This document shows, in pieces, positions 16,624-25,341 of a DNA stretch of 37,747 nt. Source of the DNA: Streptomyces cucumeris (GTDB lineage: Bacteria; Actinomycetota; Actinomycetes; Streptomycetales; Streptomycetaceae). The stretch lies in assembly GCF_024295805.1 (NCBI RefSeq), contig NZ_JANCLX010000052.1, positions 3,811-41,557 on the forward strand, in the 5' to 3' direction. The notes under the pieces were generated by a model. The model ran no database searches and had not been told where the DNA came from. It saw nothing but the letters and a program-made list of their open reading frames with translations. Within the stretch, counting starts at the first letter, position 1; the number at the start of each line of letters is the position of its first letter. The translations under genes were made by a program, and so were the position numbers.

Positions 16624-17661
16624 GTGAACAGCACCGATTCCCTCAATGGCGCTCACAGCCCGGCTGACGTGCGCACGGATGTGCCCCACCCTGCGCGGAT
16701 GTATAACTATTACCTTGGGGGGAAGGACCATTACGAAATCGATCAGAAGGCAGCCGAGGAAGTCGTCCGGAGGGTGCCGGAGGCCATCGATAGCGCTCGG
16801 GCGAACCGCGCATGGATGAGACGGGCGGTGCACCATCTGGCGAAGTTGGGTGTTCGTCAGTTCCTAGATGTTGGTACAGGGCTTCCCACAGAACCCAACC
16901 TGCATCAGGTCGCGCAATCCGTAATCGCTGATGCCCACATACTCTACTTCGACAACGATCCGATCGTGCTCACACATGCTCAGACTCTTCTAACGAGCAG
17001 CAAGCCCGGGCAGGTGGAATATGCCCACGGTGATTTGCGAGAGCCTCAGGGAATCATCGAAAAGGCACGGGCATTGGACATCTTTGACTGGGAGCAGCCG
17101 ACCGCACTCGTGCTGTCTGCAATTACGCATTTCATCCCGGACAAGGATGACGTTGCTGGCATTTTCGGTACGCTCCGTGACGCGCTGCCACCCGGAAGTT
17201 TCCTGGTTCTGTCGCACGCCACCGGTGACTTCCAGCCAGAGAGGTCCGCACTCGGTGCAGCGGTCTATGACGAGTTCGAATCCAGCGTCGGGGTGACGAT
17301 GCGGTCGCGCGAGCAGGTCGAGGCGCTGTTCGCAGGCTTCACTCTGCTTGAACCGGGGGTGGTGCAGGTACCGCTTTGGCATCCCGACGAGAAGATCAAC
17401 TCACCAGAGCTCGGGCGGATCTGGGTGTACGGCGGCATCGGCCAGAAGGCCGCCGACTGTGGGCTGCAGATTCTTGCCCAGCCAATCCTCGCCGGGATGT
17501 CCTCCAGGCGAGTTGAAACCCCAGTGCCCCTTCCCTCCGGTGTCCTGAAACCGGACTTTCCAGCCCAGCCCGAGAAGCGCTTGTGGTCCCTTGGGATCCA
17601 GGTGCCACGCGGCGTGAGACCGCTGCACCTGAACCGGCCGTCGGGGTGCTCTGCGAGTTGA
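16624..17661 (+). CDS. DUF574-family SAM-dependent methyltransferase with C-terminal extension
   Basis: A 345-aa protein from GTG 16624, with GGAGG upstream; the frame from 16486 is not needed. The family signature is clear: HPARMYNYYLGGKDHYEID, FLDVGTGLPTEPNLHQVAQ (SAM site, residues ~80-98), ILYFDNDPIVLTHAQ and LSAITHFIPDKDD. Members normally end near IWVYGGIGQK, which occurs here at ~residue 270. A further ~70 residues rich in Pro and Arg follow without recognisable fold and run to 85 bp before the conservon. The tail may result from loss of the original stop. Compare the normal-length copy at 2196-3014. Confidence 0.88.
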   Translation: MNSTDSLNGAHSPADVRTDVPHPARMYNYYLGGKDHYEIDQKAAEEVVRRVPEAIDSARANRAWMRRAVHHLAKLGVRQFLDVGTGLPTEPNLHQVAQSVIADAHILYFDNDPIVLTHAQTLLTSSKPGQVEYAHGDLREPQGIIEKARALDIFDWEQPTALVLSAITHFIPDKDDVAGIFGTLRDALPPGSFLVLSHATGDFQPERSALGAAVYDEFESSVGVTMRSREQVEALFAGFTLLEPGVVQVPLWHPDEKINSPELGRIWVYGGIGQKAADCGLQILAQPILAGMSSRRVETPVPLPSGVLKPDFPAQPEKRLWSLGIQVPRGVRPLHLNRPSGCSAS

Positions 17662-17746
17662 GGCTTTCGGTGCCCCCGCCCCGAGGCCCTGAGGCGCCCC
17701 GGCGGCCTTCCCAGTCATGTTGTCTTCCCTTGCGTTCGAGGTTGTT

Positions 17747-18952
17747 ATGTCCCCACTCACCGTGTCCTGGCTTCTCGCATTGGTTGTGGTCGCCGAGGTG
17801 GCCGTGGCTCTGCGCTATCGCGCCTTGGCCGCCGCTCACGCCAAGAGGGTCAAGTCCCTCGAAAAGGATCACGCGGAACGGACTGCTGCACTCAAGCGGA
17901 AGATCAACGTCCTTGAGCAGCAGATCAAGGTCCAGGACGAGGGGGTCGTCAGCCTGGTGGCCAATGTGGAGAGACAGGCAGCCGAGCGGGCGGAGAAGGC
18001 GGCACGGGCCGCCGTCAAGACGGTCACGCGCTCGGTGCAGGCGCTCGTCAACGAGCAGCAGGGCGCGGTTTCGGCTCTGCTAAGGCGGCATGACATCGCC
18101 GGGGTGCTGGCTGATGCGAATGCGATTGACCATGCCAGCAGTCAGCTGGGGCGCCGGGCTCAGGTGCTGGCGATGCTGACCGGGTCCTGGCCTGGACGGC
18201 AGCGAGTCGCGTCTCCGCTCTTGGACGTTGTGCGGGCCGGCACCGGTCGCATTCGTGATTTTGTCCGGATCGAGGTCAATGGCGAGTTGCCGGTGTCAGT
18301 GGTCAGCCAAGCGGTCGAGCCCGTGGCTCTGGCTGTCGCCGAGCTCTTGGACAACGCCGCCCGCCATTCCGAGCCCAGCTCGAAGGTGCAGGTCGGCTTC
18401 CTGAAGGGCAACGGAGTGAGCATCGTCATCGACGATGCCGGTGTCGGGCTCAAGCTCGAGGATCAGCTGTCGGCGGCGAAATTCTTGTCCGGTAGCGAGC
18501 CGGTCCTGCTCACGCAGCTCCGCAGCCCGTTCAGGCTCGGCTTTGCCGCGGTGGGGGTTCTCGCCGCCCGGTACGGGTTCAAAGCCAGCGTCGCGGCCGG
18601 ATCGCCCTTCGGCGGCACACGCGCAGTGCTTCATCTGCCTGAGAGCTTGCTCACCACGGCCACGGAGCCGGCACCGCGCGTGGAATCCGCCCCGCGTGCT
18701 GCTGCGAGGGCAACGCCCAAGACCATGCTCGCCGATGTGCCGGAGCAGGAACGCCAGCATCCGGAACAGCCGCCCCAGGCAGCTGGGCCCGATGGCCTGC
18801 CGCGGCGCCGCAGGCGTCAGCCACAGCAGAATGCCGTTGCCTCAGGGCCGAGCGCACAGACCCCCACGGACTCCGGAAGGCGTCTAAGCGCGATTGTTCG
18901 TGGGCGCCGGGCCGCGCAGGACCAGATGAATCCCGATGAAAGGAACGCGTGA
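17747..18952 (+). CDS. cvnA: conservon sensor ATPase CvnA
   Basis: A 401-aa protein; ATG 17747, with GAGG six bases upstream, places the membrane helix at the N-terminus (residues ~5-25: SWLLALVVVAEVAVALRY). A long coiled coil follows (~30-110, many Lys/Glu/Arg). The ATPase half of a histidine kinase comes next, with N-box VAELLDNAARHS, G1 IVIDDAGVGLK and a GGTRAVLHLP end. The ~100-residue tail is disordered, Pro/Arg-rich. In Streptomyces conservons (cvn; rar in S. griseus) this protein forms a membrane complex with CvnB-D that resembles a eukaryotic G-protein system and influences development and antibiotics. The GTGA overlap with cvnB supports an operon. Confidence 0.93.
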   Translation: MSPLTVSWLLALVVVAEVAVALRYRALAAAHAKRVKSLEKDHAERTAALKRKINVLEQQIKVQDEGVVSLVANVERQAAERAEKAARAAVKTVTRSVQALVNEQQGAVSALLRRHDIAGVLADANAIDHASSQLGRRAQVLAMLTGSWPGRQRVASPLLDVVRAGTGRIRDFVRIEVNGELPVSVVSQAVEPVALAVAELLDNAARHSEPSSKVQVGFLKGNGVSIVIDDAGVGLKLEDQLSAAKFLSGSEPVLLTQLRSPFRLGFAAVGVLAARYGFKASVAAGSPFGGTRAVLHLPESLLTTATEPAPRVESAPRAAARATPKTMLADVPEQERQHPEQPPQAAGPDGLPRRRRRQPQQNAVASGPSAQTPTDSGRRLSAIVRGRRAAQDQMNPDERNA

Positions 18953-19380
18953 TCATGGCCGTCCTCGGTGGCAAACATCAGCCCACTTTGGGCTGGATCT
19001 TGGACGAGCACATTCTGCTGCTCGCTGATACAAAGCGCGCCCTGCTGCTGTCCTCCGACGGCCTGATGGTCGCCTGCTCTCAAGGAGTCGGTGCCGACTT
19101 GGCTGACCGGATGTCCGCGGCCGTGTCCGGATTGCAGTCCCTGAGTTGCGAGGCAGCGGAGTTCGCCGACTGCGAGCGCGACCCATGGGAGCTGACGGTG
19201 ATCGAGTACGGCGGCGGCTACGTATTTCTGATGGCCGCGGCTGAGGGCACGTTTCTGGCGGTCTCAGCGGCCAAGAACGCCGATGTCGAGGCGGTCTCTT
19301 ATGCCATGGAGAAGACCGTCGGTCGGCTAGGTCAGGCGATGGGGATCGCGTCGCGTGACAGCGCAGATGCGGTGTCATGA
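18949..19380 (+). CDS. cvnB: roadblock/LC7 domain protein CvnB
   Basis: A 143-aa protein from GTG 18949, overlapping the cvnA stop; ATG 18955 is an alternative. The roadblock/LC7 fold is shown by LGWILDEHILLLADTKRALL, SSDGLMVACSQGV and YVFLMAAAEGTFLAVSAAKN, ending in a helix with MEKTVGRLGQAM. In conservons CvnB is thought to act as partner of the CvnD GTPase, as MglB does for MglA. It is translationally coupled to cvnC (ATGA). Confidence 0.94.
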   Translation: MIMAVLGGKHQPTLGWILDEHILLLADTKRALLLSSDGLMVACSQGVGADLADRMSAAVSGLQSLSCEAAEFADCERDPWELTVIEYGGGYVFLMAAAEGTFLAVSAAKNADVEAVSYAMEKTVGRLGQAMGIASRDSADAVS

Positions 19381-19739
19381 CCGCGTCCCGGCGAGGCCGG
19401 GACAGTGGGCTGGTGCGGCCGTTTGTCATCGCGGGCGGCAGGCCCATCCCGAGCCGCAACCATTTCGATCACCACACGCTGGTGATCTCCCGGCCTGGGA
19501 CGCCGCGCTCCCATCTGACGGCGGAGCATCGCCGTGTGGTGGAGCTGTGTCTGCCGGGCGCGTTGTCGGTCGCCGAGATCGGTTCCCACCTAGATCTGCC
19601 GGTCAGCGTCCTGTGCTTCCCGCTGGCCGACTTGATGGACACCGGTCACATCATCACCCGCGCCCCAATCCCGACCGCACAGCTACCTGACGAAGACTTG
19701 TTGAGGGCAGTACTTGATGGACTCCGCCGCCGCTTCTAA
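19377..19739 (+). CDS. cvnC: DUF742 winged-helix-like protein CvnC
   Basis: A 120-aa protein; ATG 19377 overlaps the cvnB stop. DUF742 signatures are present: RPFVIAGGRPIPSRNHFDHH at residues ~14-33, then LTAEHRRVVELCLPGALSVAEIG and LPVSVLCFPLADLMDTGHI. The family is confined to conservon-type operons, between the roadblock and GTPase genes, and is thought to be an adaptor. Its last 23 bases overlap the start of cvnD. Confidence 0.93.
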   Translation: MTASRRGRDSGLVRPFVIAGGRPIPSRNHFDHHTLVISRPGTPRSHLTAEHRRVVELCLPGALSVAEIGSHLDLPVSVLCFPLADLMDTGHIITRAPIPTAQLPDEDLLRAVLDGLRRRF

Positions 19740-20325
19740 CCCCACGGCCGGTATCAGCTACCTGGGCGGTCACGAGACGACCGTAAAGATCGTGATCACG
19801 GGGACGTTCGGTGCTGGCAAGACCACCTTCATCGGCTCGCTGTCGGAGATTCAGCCGCTGCGGACCGAGGAACAGATGACTGCGGCCAGTGCCGGTACCG
19901 ATGATCTGAAGGGCCTGCCGGACAAGACGACCACGACGGTGGCGATGGACTTCGGCCGCCTGTCCCTGAGTAATGAGCTCGTCTTGTACCTGTTCGGTGC
20001 TCCCGGCCAGGAGCGCTTCCAGACGTTCCTGGCCAACCTGGCCCGAGGTGCTCTGGGGGCGCTGGTCCTGGTCGACACACGCCGCCTCGGTGAGAGCTTC
20101 CAGGCCATTGACCGGCTGGAGGAGCTCGGCCTGGCCTACGCCGCGGCCGTCAACACCTTTCCCGACACTCCCTCTTACAGCGTGGAGCGGCTACGCGAGG
20201 CGATGGACCTGTCACCACAGACCCCGCTGGTCTTCTGCGACGCCCGTGACCGCTACAGCTCCCGGGACGCGCTGACCTGCCTTGTTGAGTACCTGCTCAC
20301 CCTCAGCCCGGAGCTTGCCCGATGA
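19717..20325 (+). CDS. cvnD: conservon GTP-binding protein CvnD
   Basis: A 202-aa protein; ATG 19717, with GAGGGC upstream, is preferred over TTG 19714. The Walker A/P-loop is GTFGAGKT at residues 29-36. Switch II carries GAPGQERFQTFLANLARGAL and is followed by GALVLVDTRR. The family is Ras/Arf-like, most similar to MglA-type bacterial GTPases. A hydrophobic position replaces the canonical NKxD in this family, and a clear NKxD is not seen here (VNTF). It would cycle with CvnB and pass a signal from CvnA, perhaps to the two P450s encoded next. The end overlaps the first P450 (ATGA). Confidence 0.94.
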   Translation: MDSAAASNPTAGISYLGGHETTVKIVITGTFGAGKTTFIGSLSEIQPLRTEEQMTAASAGTDDLKGLPDKTTTTVAMDFGRLSLSNELVLYLFGAPGQERFQTFLANLARGALGALVLVDTRRLGESFQAIDRLEELGLAYAAAVNTFPDTPSYSVERLREAMDLSPQTPLVFCDARDRYSSRDALTCLVEYLLTLSPELAR

Positions 20326-21599
20326 CCGTTCCCTCCTCTCGCTGCCCCTACAGCTACCCGTCAACCGCGGTGTCCTCTGTGAAGCCCGTAGCGCTCTACG
20401 GGCCGGAGTTTTATGCGAACCCCCCAGCTGTCTACGCCCAGTTGCGTGCCATGGGTCCGATCGCGCCGGTGGAGATCGCCCCCGGGGTATCCGGGCAGAT
20501 CACCACCACCTACCCGGCCGCCATGTACATGCTGCGCAACACACCGGAGAAGTTTGCCAAGGATCCTGTGCACTGGGCCGCGTTGAGGTCGGGGCAGGTG
20601 CCCGCCGACAGCCCAGCTCTGCCGTTGCTGCAGCGTCGCCCCAACGCTCTGTGGATGGACGGACCCGCACACGCTCGTTTGCGGCAGTCCATCACCGACA
20701 GCCTCAGCAGGGTCGACACCCACGCTCTGGCCACCAGTGTCACTCGCGTCGCCGACACTCTCATCGACGCCGTCGCTCCCCTCGGGCACGCCGACTTGGT
20801 GACCGATTTCGGGGACTTGCTGCCCACACTGGTCCTGATAGACCTGTTCGGCGGGACTCCCGAGCTCAGTCGGCACATCGTGGTCGCCTTGCGGACCCTG
20901 TTTGAAGCGGGGCCGGACGCGGTGCAGGCCAATCACGATCTGGAAGCCGCCTGCCGACACTTGGTCCACCTAAAACGCCATGACCCCGACCAAGACGTCA
21001 CCTCCTGGCTGTTGGCCCACTCCGCGCGCCTGACGAATGACGAGATGGTCCAGCAGCTGGTCCTCATCTTCGGCGCAGCCAGCCAGCCCAGCACGATGCT
21101 GATCACGACGGCCCTGGTGCTGATGCTTGATGACGACCGGTTCGCCGGGACCGTCTACGACGGTGTCCTGCCCGTCGGCGACGCTCTGGACGACGTGCTG
21201 TGGGAGGACTCTCCGGTGGCGAACTATTGCCCCTTGTACCCACGCCACCCCACCACCTACGAGAACGTGCCCCTGCACCCCGGGATACCGGTTCTGGTGA
21301 GCTTCGCAGCAGCCAACACCGATCCGCATCTGGCGGCCTATGCCGACCGGCGCGCGGGCAATGCGGCGCACCTTGCCTTCAGCGCAGGCGTCCACGGCTG
21401 CCCGGCCCCGGACCTGGCCCGGATCATCTGCGAGACCGCGGTCGAGCGCGTCCTGGACCGCCTCCCCGACCTCACCTTGACCCACTCCCGCCACGAGCTT
21501 CCCCGTAGGCCCGGCTGGTTCCTGTCCGGCTGGGCCAGCGTCCCCGTCACTTTCCCGCCCTCCCCCACCTTGGCCGCAACCAGCCCCGGAGCCCGCTGA
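20322..21599 (+). CDS. cvnE: CYP157-like cytochrome P450 of the conservon, lacking ExxR
   Basis: A 425-aa cytosolic P450; ATG 20322 is coupled to cvnD. The heme-binding loop is FSAGVHGCPAPDLAR with the thiolate Cys360. The I-helix reads LVLIFGAASQPST and has no conserved acid/Thr pair in the usual AGxET form. At the K-helix, where other P450s have ExxR, the sequence is DDVLWEDSP: Asp291-Val-Leu-Trp294. Loss of ExxR is a documented trait of the CYP157 family, which occurs in Streptomyces conservons paired with CYP154. Its substrate is unknown, and catalysis may be altered or absent. The stop overlaps the next P450 (TGATG). Confidence 0.92.
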   Translation: MTVPSSRCPYSYPSTAVSSVKPVALYGPEFYANPPAVYAQLRAMGPIAPVEIAPGVSGQITTTYPAAMYMLRNTPEKFAKDPVHWAALRSGQVPADSPALPLLQRRPNALWMDGPAHARLRQSITDSLSRVDTHALATSVTRVADTLIDAVAPLGHADLVTDFGDLLPTLVLIDLFGGTPELSRHIVVALRTLFEAGPDAVQANHDLEAACRHLVHLKRHDPDQDVTSWLLAHSARLTNDEMVQQLVLIFGAASQPSTMLITTALVLMLDDDRFAGTVYDGVLPVGDALDDVLWEDSPVANYCPLYPRHPTTYENVPLHPGIPVLVSFAAANTDPHLAAYADRRAGNAAHLAFSAGVHGCPAPDLARIICETAVERVLDRLPDLTLTHSRHELPRRPGWFLSGWASVPVTFPPSPTLAATSPGAR

Positions 21600-22876
21600 T
21601 GGACACCCGCCCCACCGCCGCCGGCTGCCCCTTCCGCCTCGATCCGAAAGCCCTCGACATCCACGCCGAGTCCGCCCAGCTCCGCGACCAAGGCCCGGCG
21701 ACGTTGGTCGAACTGCCTGGTGGAGTGGCAGCCTGGTCGGTCACCGACGCGGCACTGATCAAGCGCCTGCTGACCGATAGCCGCGTGTCCAAAGACGCTC
21801 ACCGGCACTGGCCGGACTACATCAACGGACGGATCCCCTCGAAGTGGCCATTGCGCCTGTGGGTCGACGTCAAGAACGCTCTGACCGCCTACGGGCGTGA
21901 GCACGGCCGTCTCCGCCGCCTGATCGGCAAGGCGTTCACCGTTCGGCGTGTCCGCGCCCTTGCCCCGAGGATCAAAGACATCACTCACGATCTCCTCGAC
22001 CAGCTCAAGGAGGCTGCCGAGCACGGTGAAACGGTAGACCTGCGCGACCGATTCGCGTGGATTCTGCCGCTGTCCGTCGTCAACCTCCTCCTCGGTGTCC
22101 CCGAGCATCTGCACGCCCCGTTCCGCAGTGCGGTCGAGGGGATCTTCGCCACCGACAAAACCGAGGAACAGGCGGAGGAGAACGGCCGCGAGCTGTACCG
22201 GCTGCTGAACGATCTGATCACCGCCAAACGGCAAAACCCCTCCGACGACGTCACCAGCGCCCTCATCACCGCGCACGACGAGCAGACGGACTCCCACCTG
22301 ACTCATCAGGAGCTCCAGGACAGCATCCTCCTAGTGGTAGGAGCCGCACACGAGACCACGGTAAACGCCGTCGTCCACGCCATCGTCAACCTCCTGACCC
22401 ACCGCGACCAGCTCGCCCTGCTCCGTGCCGGCCACGCCCCTTGGGCGGACGCTGTGGAAGAGACCCTTCGCCACCAAGCCCCAGTCGCCAACCTAATCAT
22501 GCGTTTCGCCACCGAGGATCTCCACGACTCGGCCAGCGGCGTCACCTTCCTCCAGGGCGAGCCGATCGTGATCAACTACGCCGCCGCGGGCCGCGATCCG
22601 AAGGTCCATGGCCCCCAGGCCGACCGCTTCGACATCACCCGGACCACCCACCGCCAACATCTGTCTTTCGGATACGGCACACACCTTTGCCTCGGCGCGG
22701 AACTGGCGCGCCTCGAAGCGCAGATCGCACTCCATGCCCTGTTCGACCGTTTCCCCAATCTCACCCTCGCCTGCCCACCCAGCGACCTACGCCCGCTGGA
22801 ATCCTTCATCTCCAACGGCTATCGAGCCCTTCCCGTCCACCTGCGCCCGGACGCCGCCCAGGCAGCCCGACGCTGA
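21599..22876 (+). CDS. cvnF: CYP154-like cytochrome P450 of the conservon
   Basis: A 425-aa P450 with complete motifs: I-helix LLVVGAAHETTVNAVVHAIV, K-helix EETLRHQAP (Glu288, Arg291), and the heme loop FGYGTHLCLGAELAR with Cys364. The AHETT form and the gene order match CYP154 members next to CYP157 in conservons. CYP154 enzymes that have been tested hydroxylate aromatic or steroid-like compounds, but the role in the conservon is not settled. No ferredoxin or reductase gene is present nearby. It ends the conservon; a 164-bp gap precedes the next gene. Confidence 0.93.
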   Translation: MDTRPTAAGCPFRLDPKALDIHAESAQLRDQGPATLVELPGGVAAWSVTDAALIKRLLTDSRVSKDAHRHWPDYINGRIPSKWPLRLWVDVKNALTAYGREHGRLRRLIGKAFTVRRVRALAPRIKDITHDLLDQLKEAAEHGETVDLRDRFAWILPLSVVNLLLGVPEHLHAPFRSAVEGIFATDKTEEQAEENGRELYRLLNDLITAKRQNPSDDVTSALITAHDEQTDSHLTHQELQDSILLVVGAAHETTVNAVVHAIVNLLTHRDQLALLRAGHAPWADAVEETLRHQAPVANLIMRFATEDLHDSASGVTFLQGEPIVINYAAAGRDPKVHGPQADRFDITRTTHRQHLSFGYGTHLCLGAELARLEAQIALHALFDRFPNLTLACPPSDLRPLESFISNGYRALPVHLRPDAAQAARR

Positions 22877-23040
22877 TTCCGAACCACGACGGGAGCAGAG
22901 CTGGCCATGCCCGGTAGGACCACCTAGTCACAGCCGCACTGCATCACGGCACCCGACACGTGGCCGGAGCGCAGCCCGCATGCCCGCGAAACCGATCCTC
23001 CGGCCAGGTCCGGCCATCGGTCCCTGAGAGAGAGCGATCC

Positions 23041-23850
23041 ATGCACCGGTCACAACCCACAGCAGGAAGCGACATTGACGGCTCGCCAGGGCGCCCCCTT
23101 CCGAGTGTGCGACGCATCAAGGAGAACATCCTCCAGGACATCGAAGCCGGTCGATACGGGCCGGGTGATGCGGTGCCTACTGGGGTAGAACTCGCCTCTC
23201 GCTTCGGCGTCTCCTCCAGCACGGCAAACGCCGCACTGCGCCATCTCAAGGATCAAGGAGTACTCCACGGCGGCCGGGGGAGAACGAGATCGCGAGTCGC
23301 GATCCCTGGACAGAACCCTCCGCCGACCACCGCGGAGCGAGTCGAGCAGCTCACCGCAACCCTCCGTATGCAAATCAAGGACGGCGCCTATCCGTCCGGT
23401 GAAATGCTGCCGTCCGACAAGTCGCTCGCCGCCACATACGCAGTGCCGCACCACGTGGTGGTACAGGCCATCAAGACTCTTGCTGCCGAGAACCTGGTGG
23501 AAACGCTGGCCTCAATCGGCAAAATCGTACGAGATCCCAGCGCCGAGCCTGACGAACGGCAGCTGCTGAGCACAAGTGACGAGCTCACCCTCGCCCTCCG
23601 CCGCGACATCCTCAACGACAACCTGCACTCCGGTGACCCACTCCCGAGCAGCCTGAACCTCGCACAGCGCTACGGAGTGAGCCAGACCACCGTCAGCAAG
23701 ACTCTGGTGAAGCTCCAGTCCCAAGGGTTCATTAGAGAACTCCCCACCGCGGCCCGCATGCCATCGCGAGGTCGGGCGTTGTGGATCGTGCCAGACGCCT
23801 GGCACCAAGCGCCTCCAACCACGGCCACCGACCAGGAATGCCGTGCCTAA
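23041..23850 (+). CDS. regulator made of three tandem GntR-type winged helices
   Basis: A 269-aa protein from ATG 23041, with a GAGAGAG site upstream. Three GntR-like DNA-binding units follow one another. Unit 1 spans ~24-88 (IKENILQDIEAGRYGPGDAV then LASRFGVSSSTANAALRHL). Unit 2 spans ~100-164 (LRMQIKDGAYPSGEMLPSDK then LAATYAVPHHVVVQAIKTL). Unit 3 spans ~181-236 (LRRDILNDNLHSGDPLPSSL then LAQRYGVSQTTVSKTLVKL). No FCD, UTRA, aminotransferase or other effector domain is present. GntR proteins normally have a single winged helix and bind as dimers; a triple array could bind an extended operator as a monomer. It is the first gene of the 23-34 kb cassette. Confidence 0.85.
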   Translation: MHRSQPTAGSDIDGSPGRPLPSVRRIKENILQDIEAGRYGPGDAVPTGVELASRFGVSSSTANAALRHLKDQGVLHGGRGRTRSRVAIPGQNPPPTTAERVEQLTATLRMQIKDGAYPSGEMLPSDKSLAATYAVPHHVVVQAIKTLAAENLVETLASIGKIVRDPSAEPDERQLLSTSDELTLALRRDILNDNLHSGDPLPSSLNLAQRYGVSQTTVSKTLVKLQSQGFIRELPTAARMPSRGRALWIVPDAWHQAPPTTATDQECRA

Positions 23851-23933
23851 GCAGGCTGCTGCGGAGCGAACCCCCAGCGTCGCCGCACCTCTCCGCGCGT
23901 CTCACTTCCCATCCGTCCCCAGGAAGCATTGCC

Positions 23934-25067
23934 ATGATCGATCAGCATCCCACTCTGCGGCGCAGCATCCTATTCGTCCGCGCCTCCTGGCGTCTCGACG
24001 CGGTAACTGGTACAGACCGAGCGCTCACCACGCTCGCCGCCGCGCTCGCCACCGCCGGACACCGGGTAGTCATCGCCACAGCCACCGATCAGTGCGAGGG
24101 CACTGGGCTGCCCGGCGTCATCGTCGAGCAACTCGACCTGCCCATCACGCCACCCTGCACCCCGCAAGAGCTACGCGAGAGTCTCATCATCGGTGAGGCC
24201 AAAATCCAACGGGCCCTGGATACCTTGGTCAGGCACCACCAGTGCGACACCGTCGCATTTGTGGATGCTTTGTGGGGCCTGGGGCGGGTACGGGCAGATC
24301 TACCTGATGGCGTCCAGCGGGTGCTCCTGATATCTCGTCTCCCCCATGAGCAGGACATGCCGCCTGCACTTGCCTACGCCGACAGCATCATCGCCTCCTC
24401 CCATTTCGTCCTGCGGCACGCCGCCAACGCGGCTTGGCCCACTCGCCGCTGGCGCGTCGCACCCGAAGCCTTCCTGCAGAGTCACGACCGCCACAACTCA
24501 ACCGCGCAGCATCCCAGCACCCGTCATCCCGACGGGCCAGTACGGGTCCTCGTTCCGGCGGACCAGAACGTGGGCGCACTCGAGTTGATAGCCGCCGCCC
24601 GAGCCTGGCATCGCACGGTGGAAGTCGCTCTCGCACCTGCCGGGCCCTACGGACCGCAGACACTGCATCAGAAGTGTCACCAGATCGCCCGGCTTGCACC
24701 CAACATCACTCTCGTCCCACCGCCCGGCTGGGCAGAAGTCTCCGACTGGCTGGCACAGGCCACCGCGGTCATCATGCCCTGCCGCTGGCCCACCAGCGCC
24801 CTGACCGCCATAGAGGCCCTCAACCGCGGCACCCCGGTCATCGCATACCGCACCAGCGTCCTGGCCGACCTGCTCCAACCCATTCAGAATGGACCTCGGC
24901 CACTGCTCGCCGAGGTGATGCATGGACCAAGCGCCCTCCTCTTCCTCACCGACGGGCTCCTCGCCGACCCGGGTGTCTACCAGGCAACCTGCCAGGCCGC
25001 CTCCAACCGGGCACAAGACTTCCACCCCCACCGCGCGGTCGAGCTGTTCTGCTCCATCCTGTCGTGA
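23934..25067 (+). CDS. GT4-like (GT-B fold) glycosyltransferase
   Basis: A 377-aa protein; ATG 23934 follows AGGAAG. The N-terminal half has a Rossmann-like start (SILFVRASWRLDAVTGTDRA, then ATAGHRVVIATATD), similar to GT4 acceptor domains. The C-terminal half has ITLVPPPGWAEVSDWLAQAT, and then PTSALTAIEALNRGTPVIAY, the conserved nucleotide-sugar site of GT4 enzymes, in which the second Glu of EX7E is present but the first is replaced. Without it, catalysis may be altered. The acceptor is unknown. It is 83 bp from the triple-wHTH gene, in the same direction. A neighbouring transport and Nudix set suggests a small glycosylated product; this is inference. Confidence 0.72.
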   Translation: MIDQHPTLRRSILFVRASWRLDAVTGTDRALTTLAAALATAGHRVVIATATDQCEGTGLPGVIVEQLDLPITPPCTPQELRESLIIGEAKIQRALDTLVRHHQCDTVAFVDALWGLGRVRADLPDGVQRVLLISRLPHEQDMPPALAYADSIIASSHFVLRHAANAAWPTRRWRVAPEAFLQSHDRHNSTAQHPSTRHPDGPVRVLVPADQNVGALELIAAARAWHRTVEVALAPAGPYGPQTLHQKCHQIARLAPNITLVPPPGWAEVSDWLAQATAVIMPCRWPTSALTAIEALNRGTPVIAYRTSVLADLLQPIQNGPRPLLAEVMHGPSALLFLTDGLLADPGVYQATCQAASNRAQDFHPHRAVELFCSILS

Positions 25068-25341
25068 GCCGTACCAATGCCCAAGTGCGCCTCGATGCCC
25101 CTGTATCAAAGGCCCAGATCATCAGCCTGGTGCACCCGGCCCAGGAGATGCACTGGGCGACCCGAGCGTTAGCCCGACCGTAAGCGTGGCGGCACTAGAC
25201 GCGTGGCGATCCGATCGTGGACTCGCCACTGCCTTTTGTCCCGGCCAGCGTGGTCCGTACCGCAGGCCGTCATCCAAAAGCCTCTCAGCCGTGCCAGCCC
25301 GCCTCTTCTCCCCTGTCTCGCCCTTCTGGAGCAGCCCCCAG

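Noticed and set aside
24434..25183. Plus-strand 249-aa frame over the glycosyltransferase
   Set aside because: Arg/Pro/His-rich shadow of the GT4-like frame.
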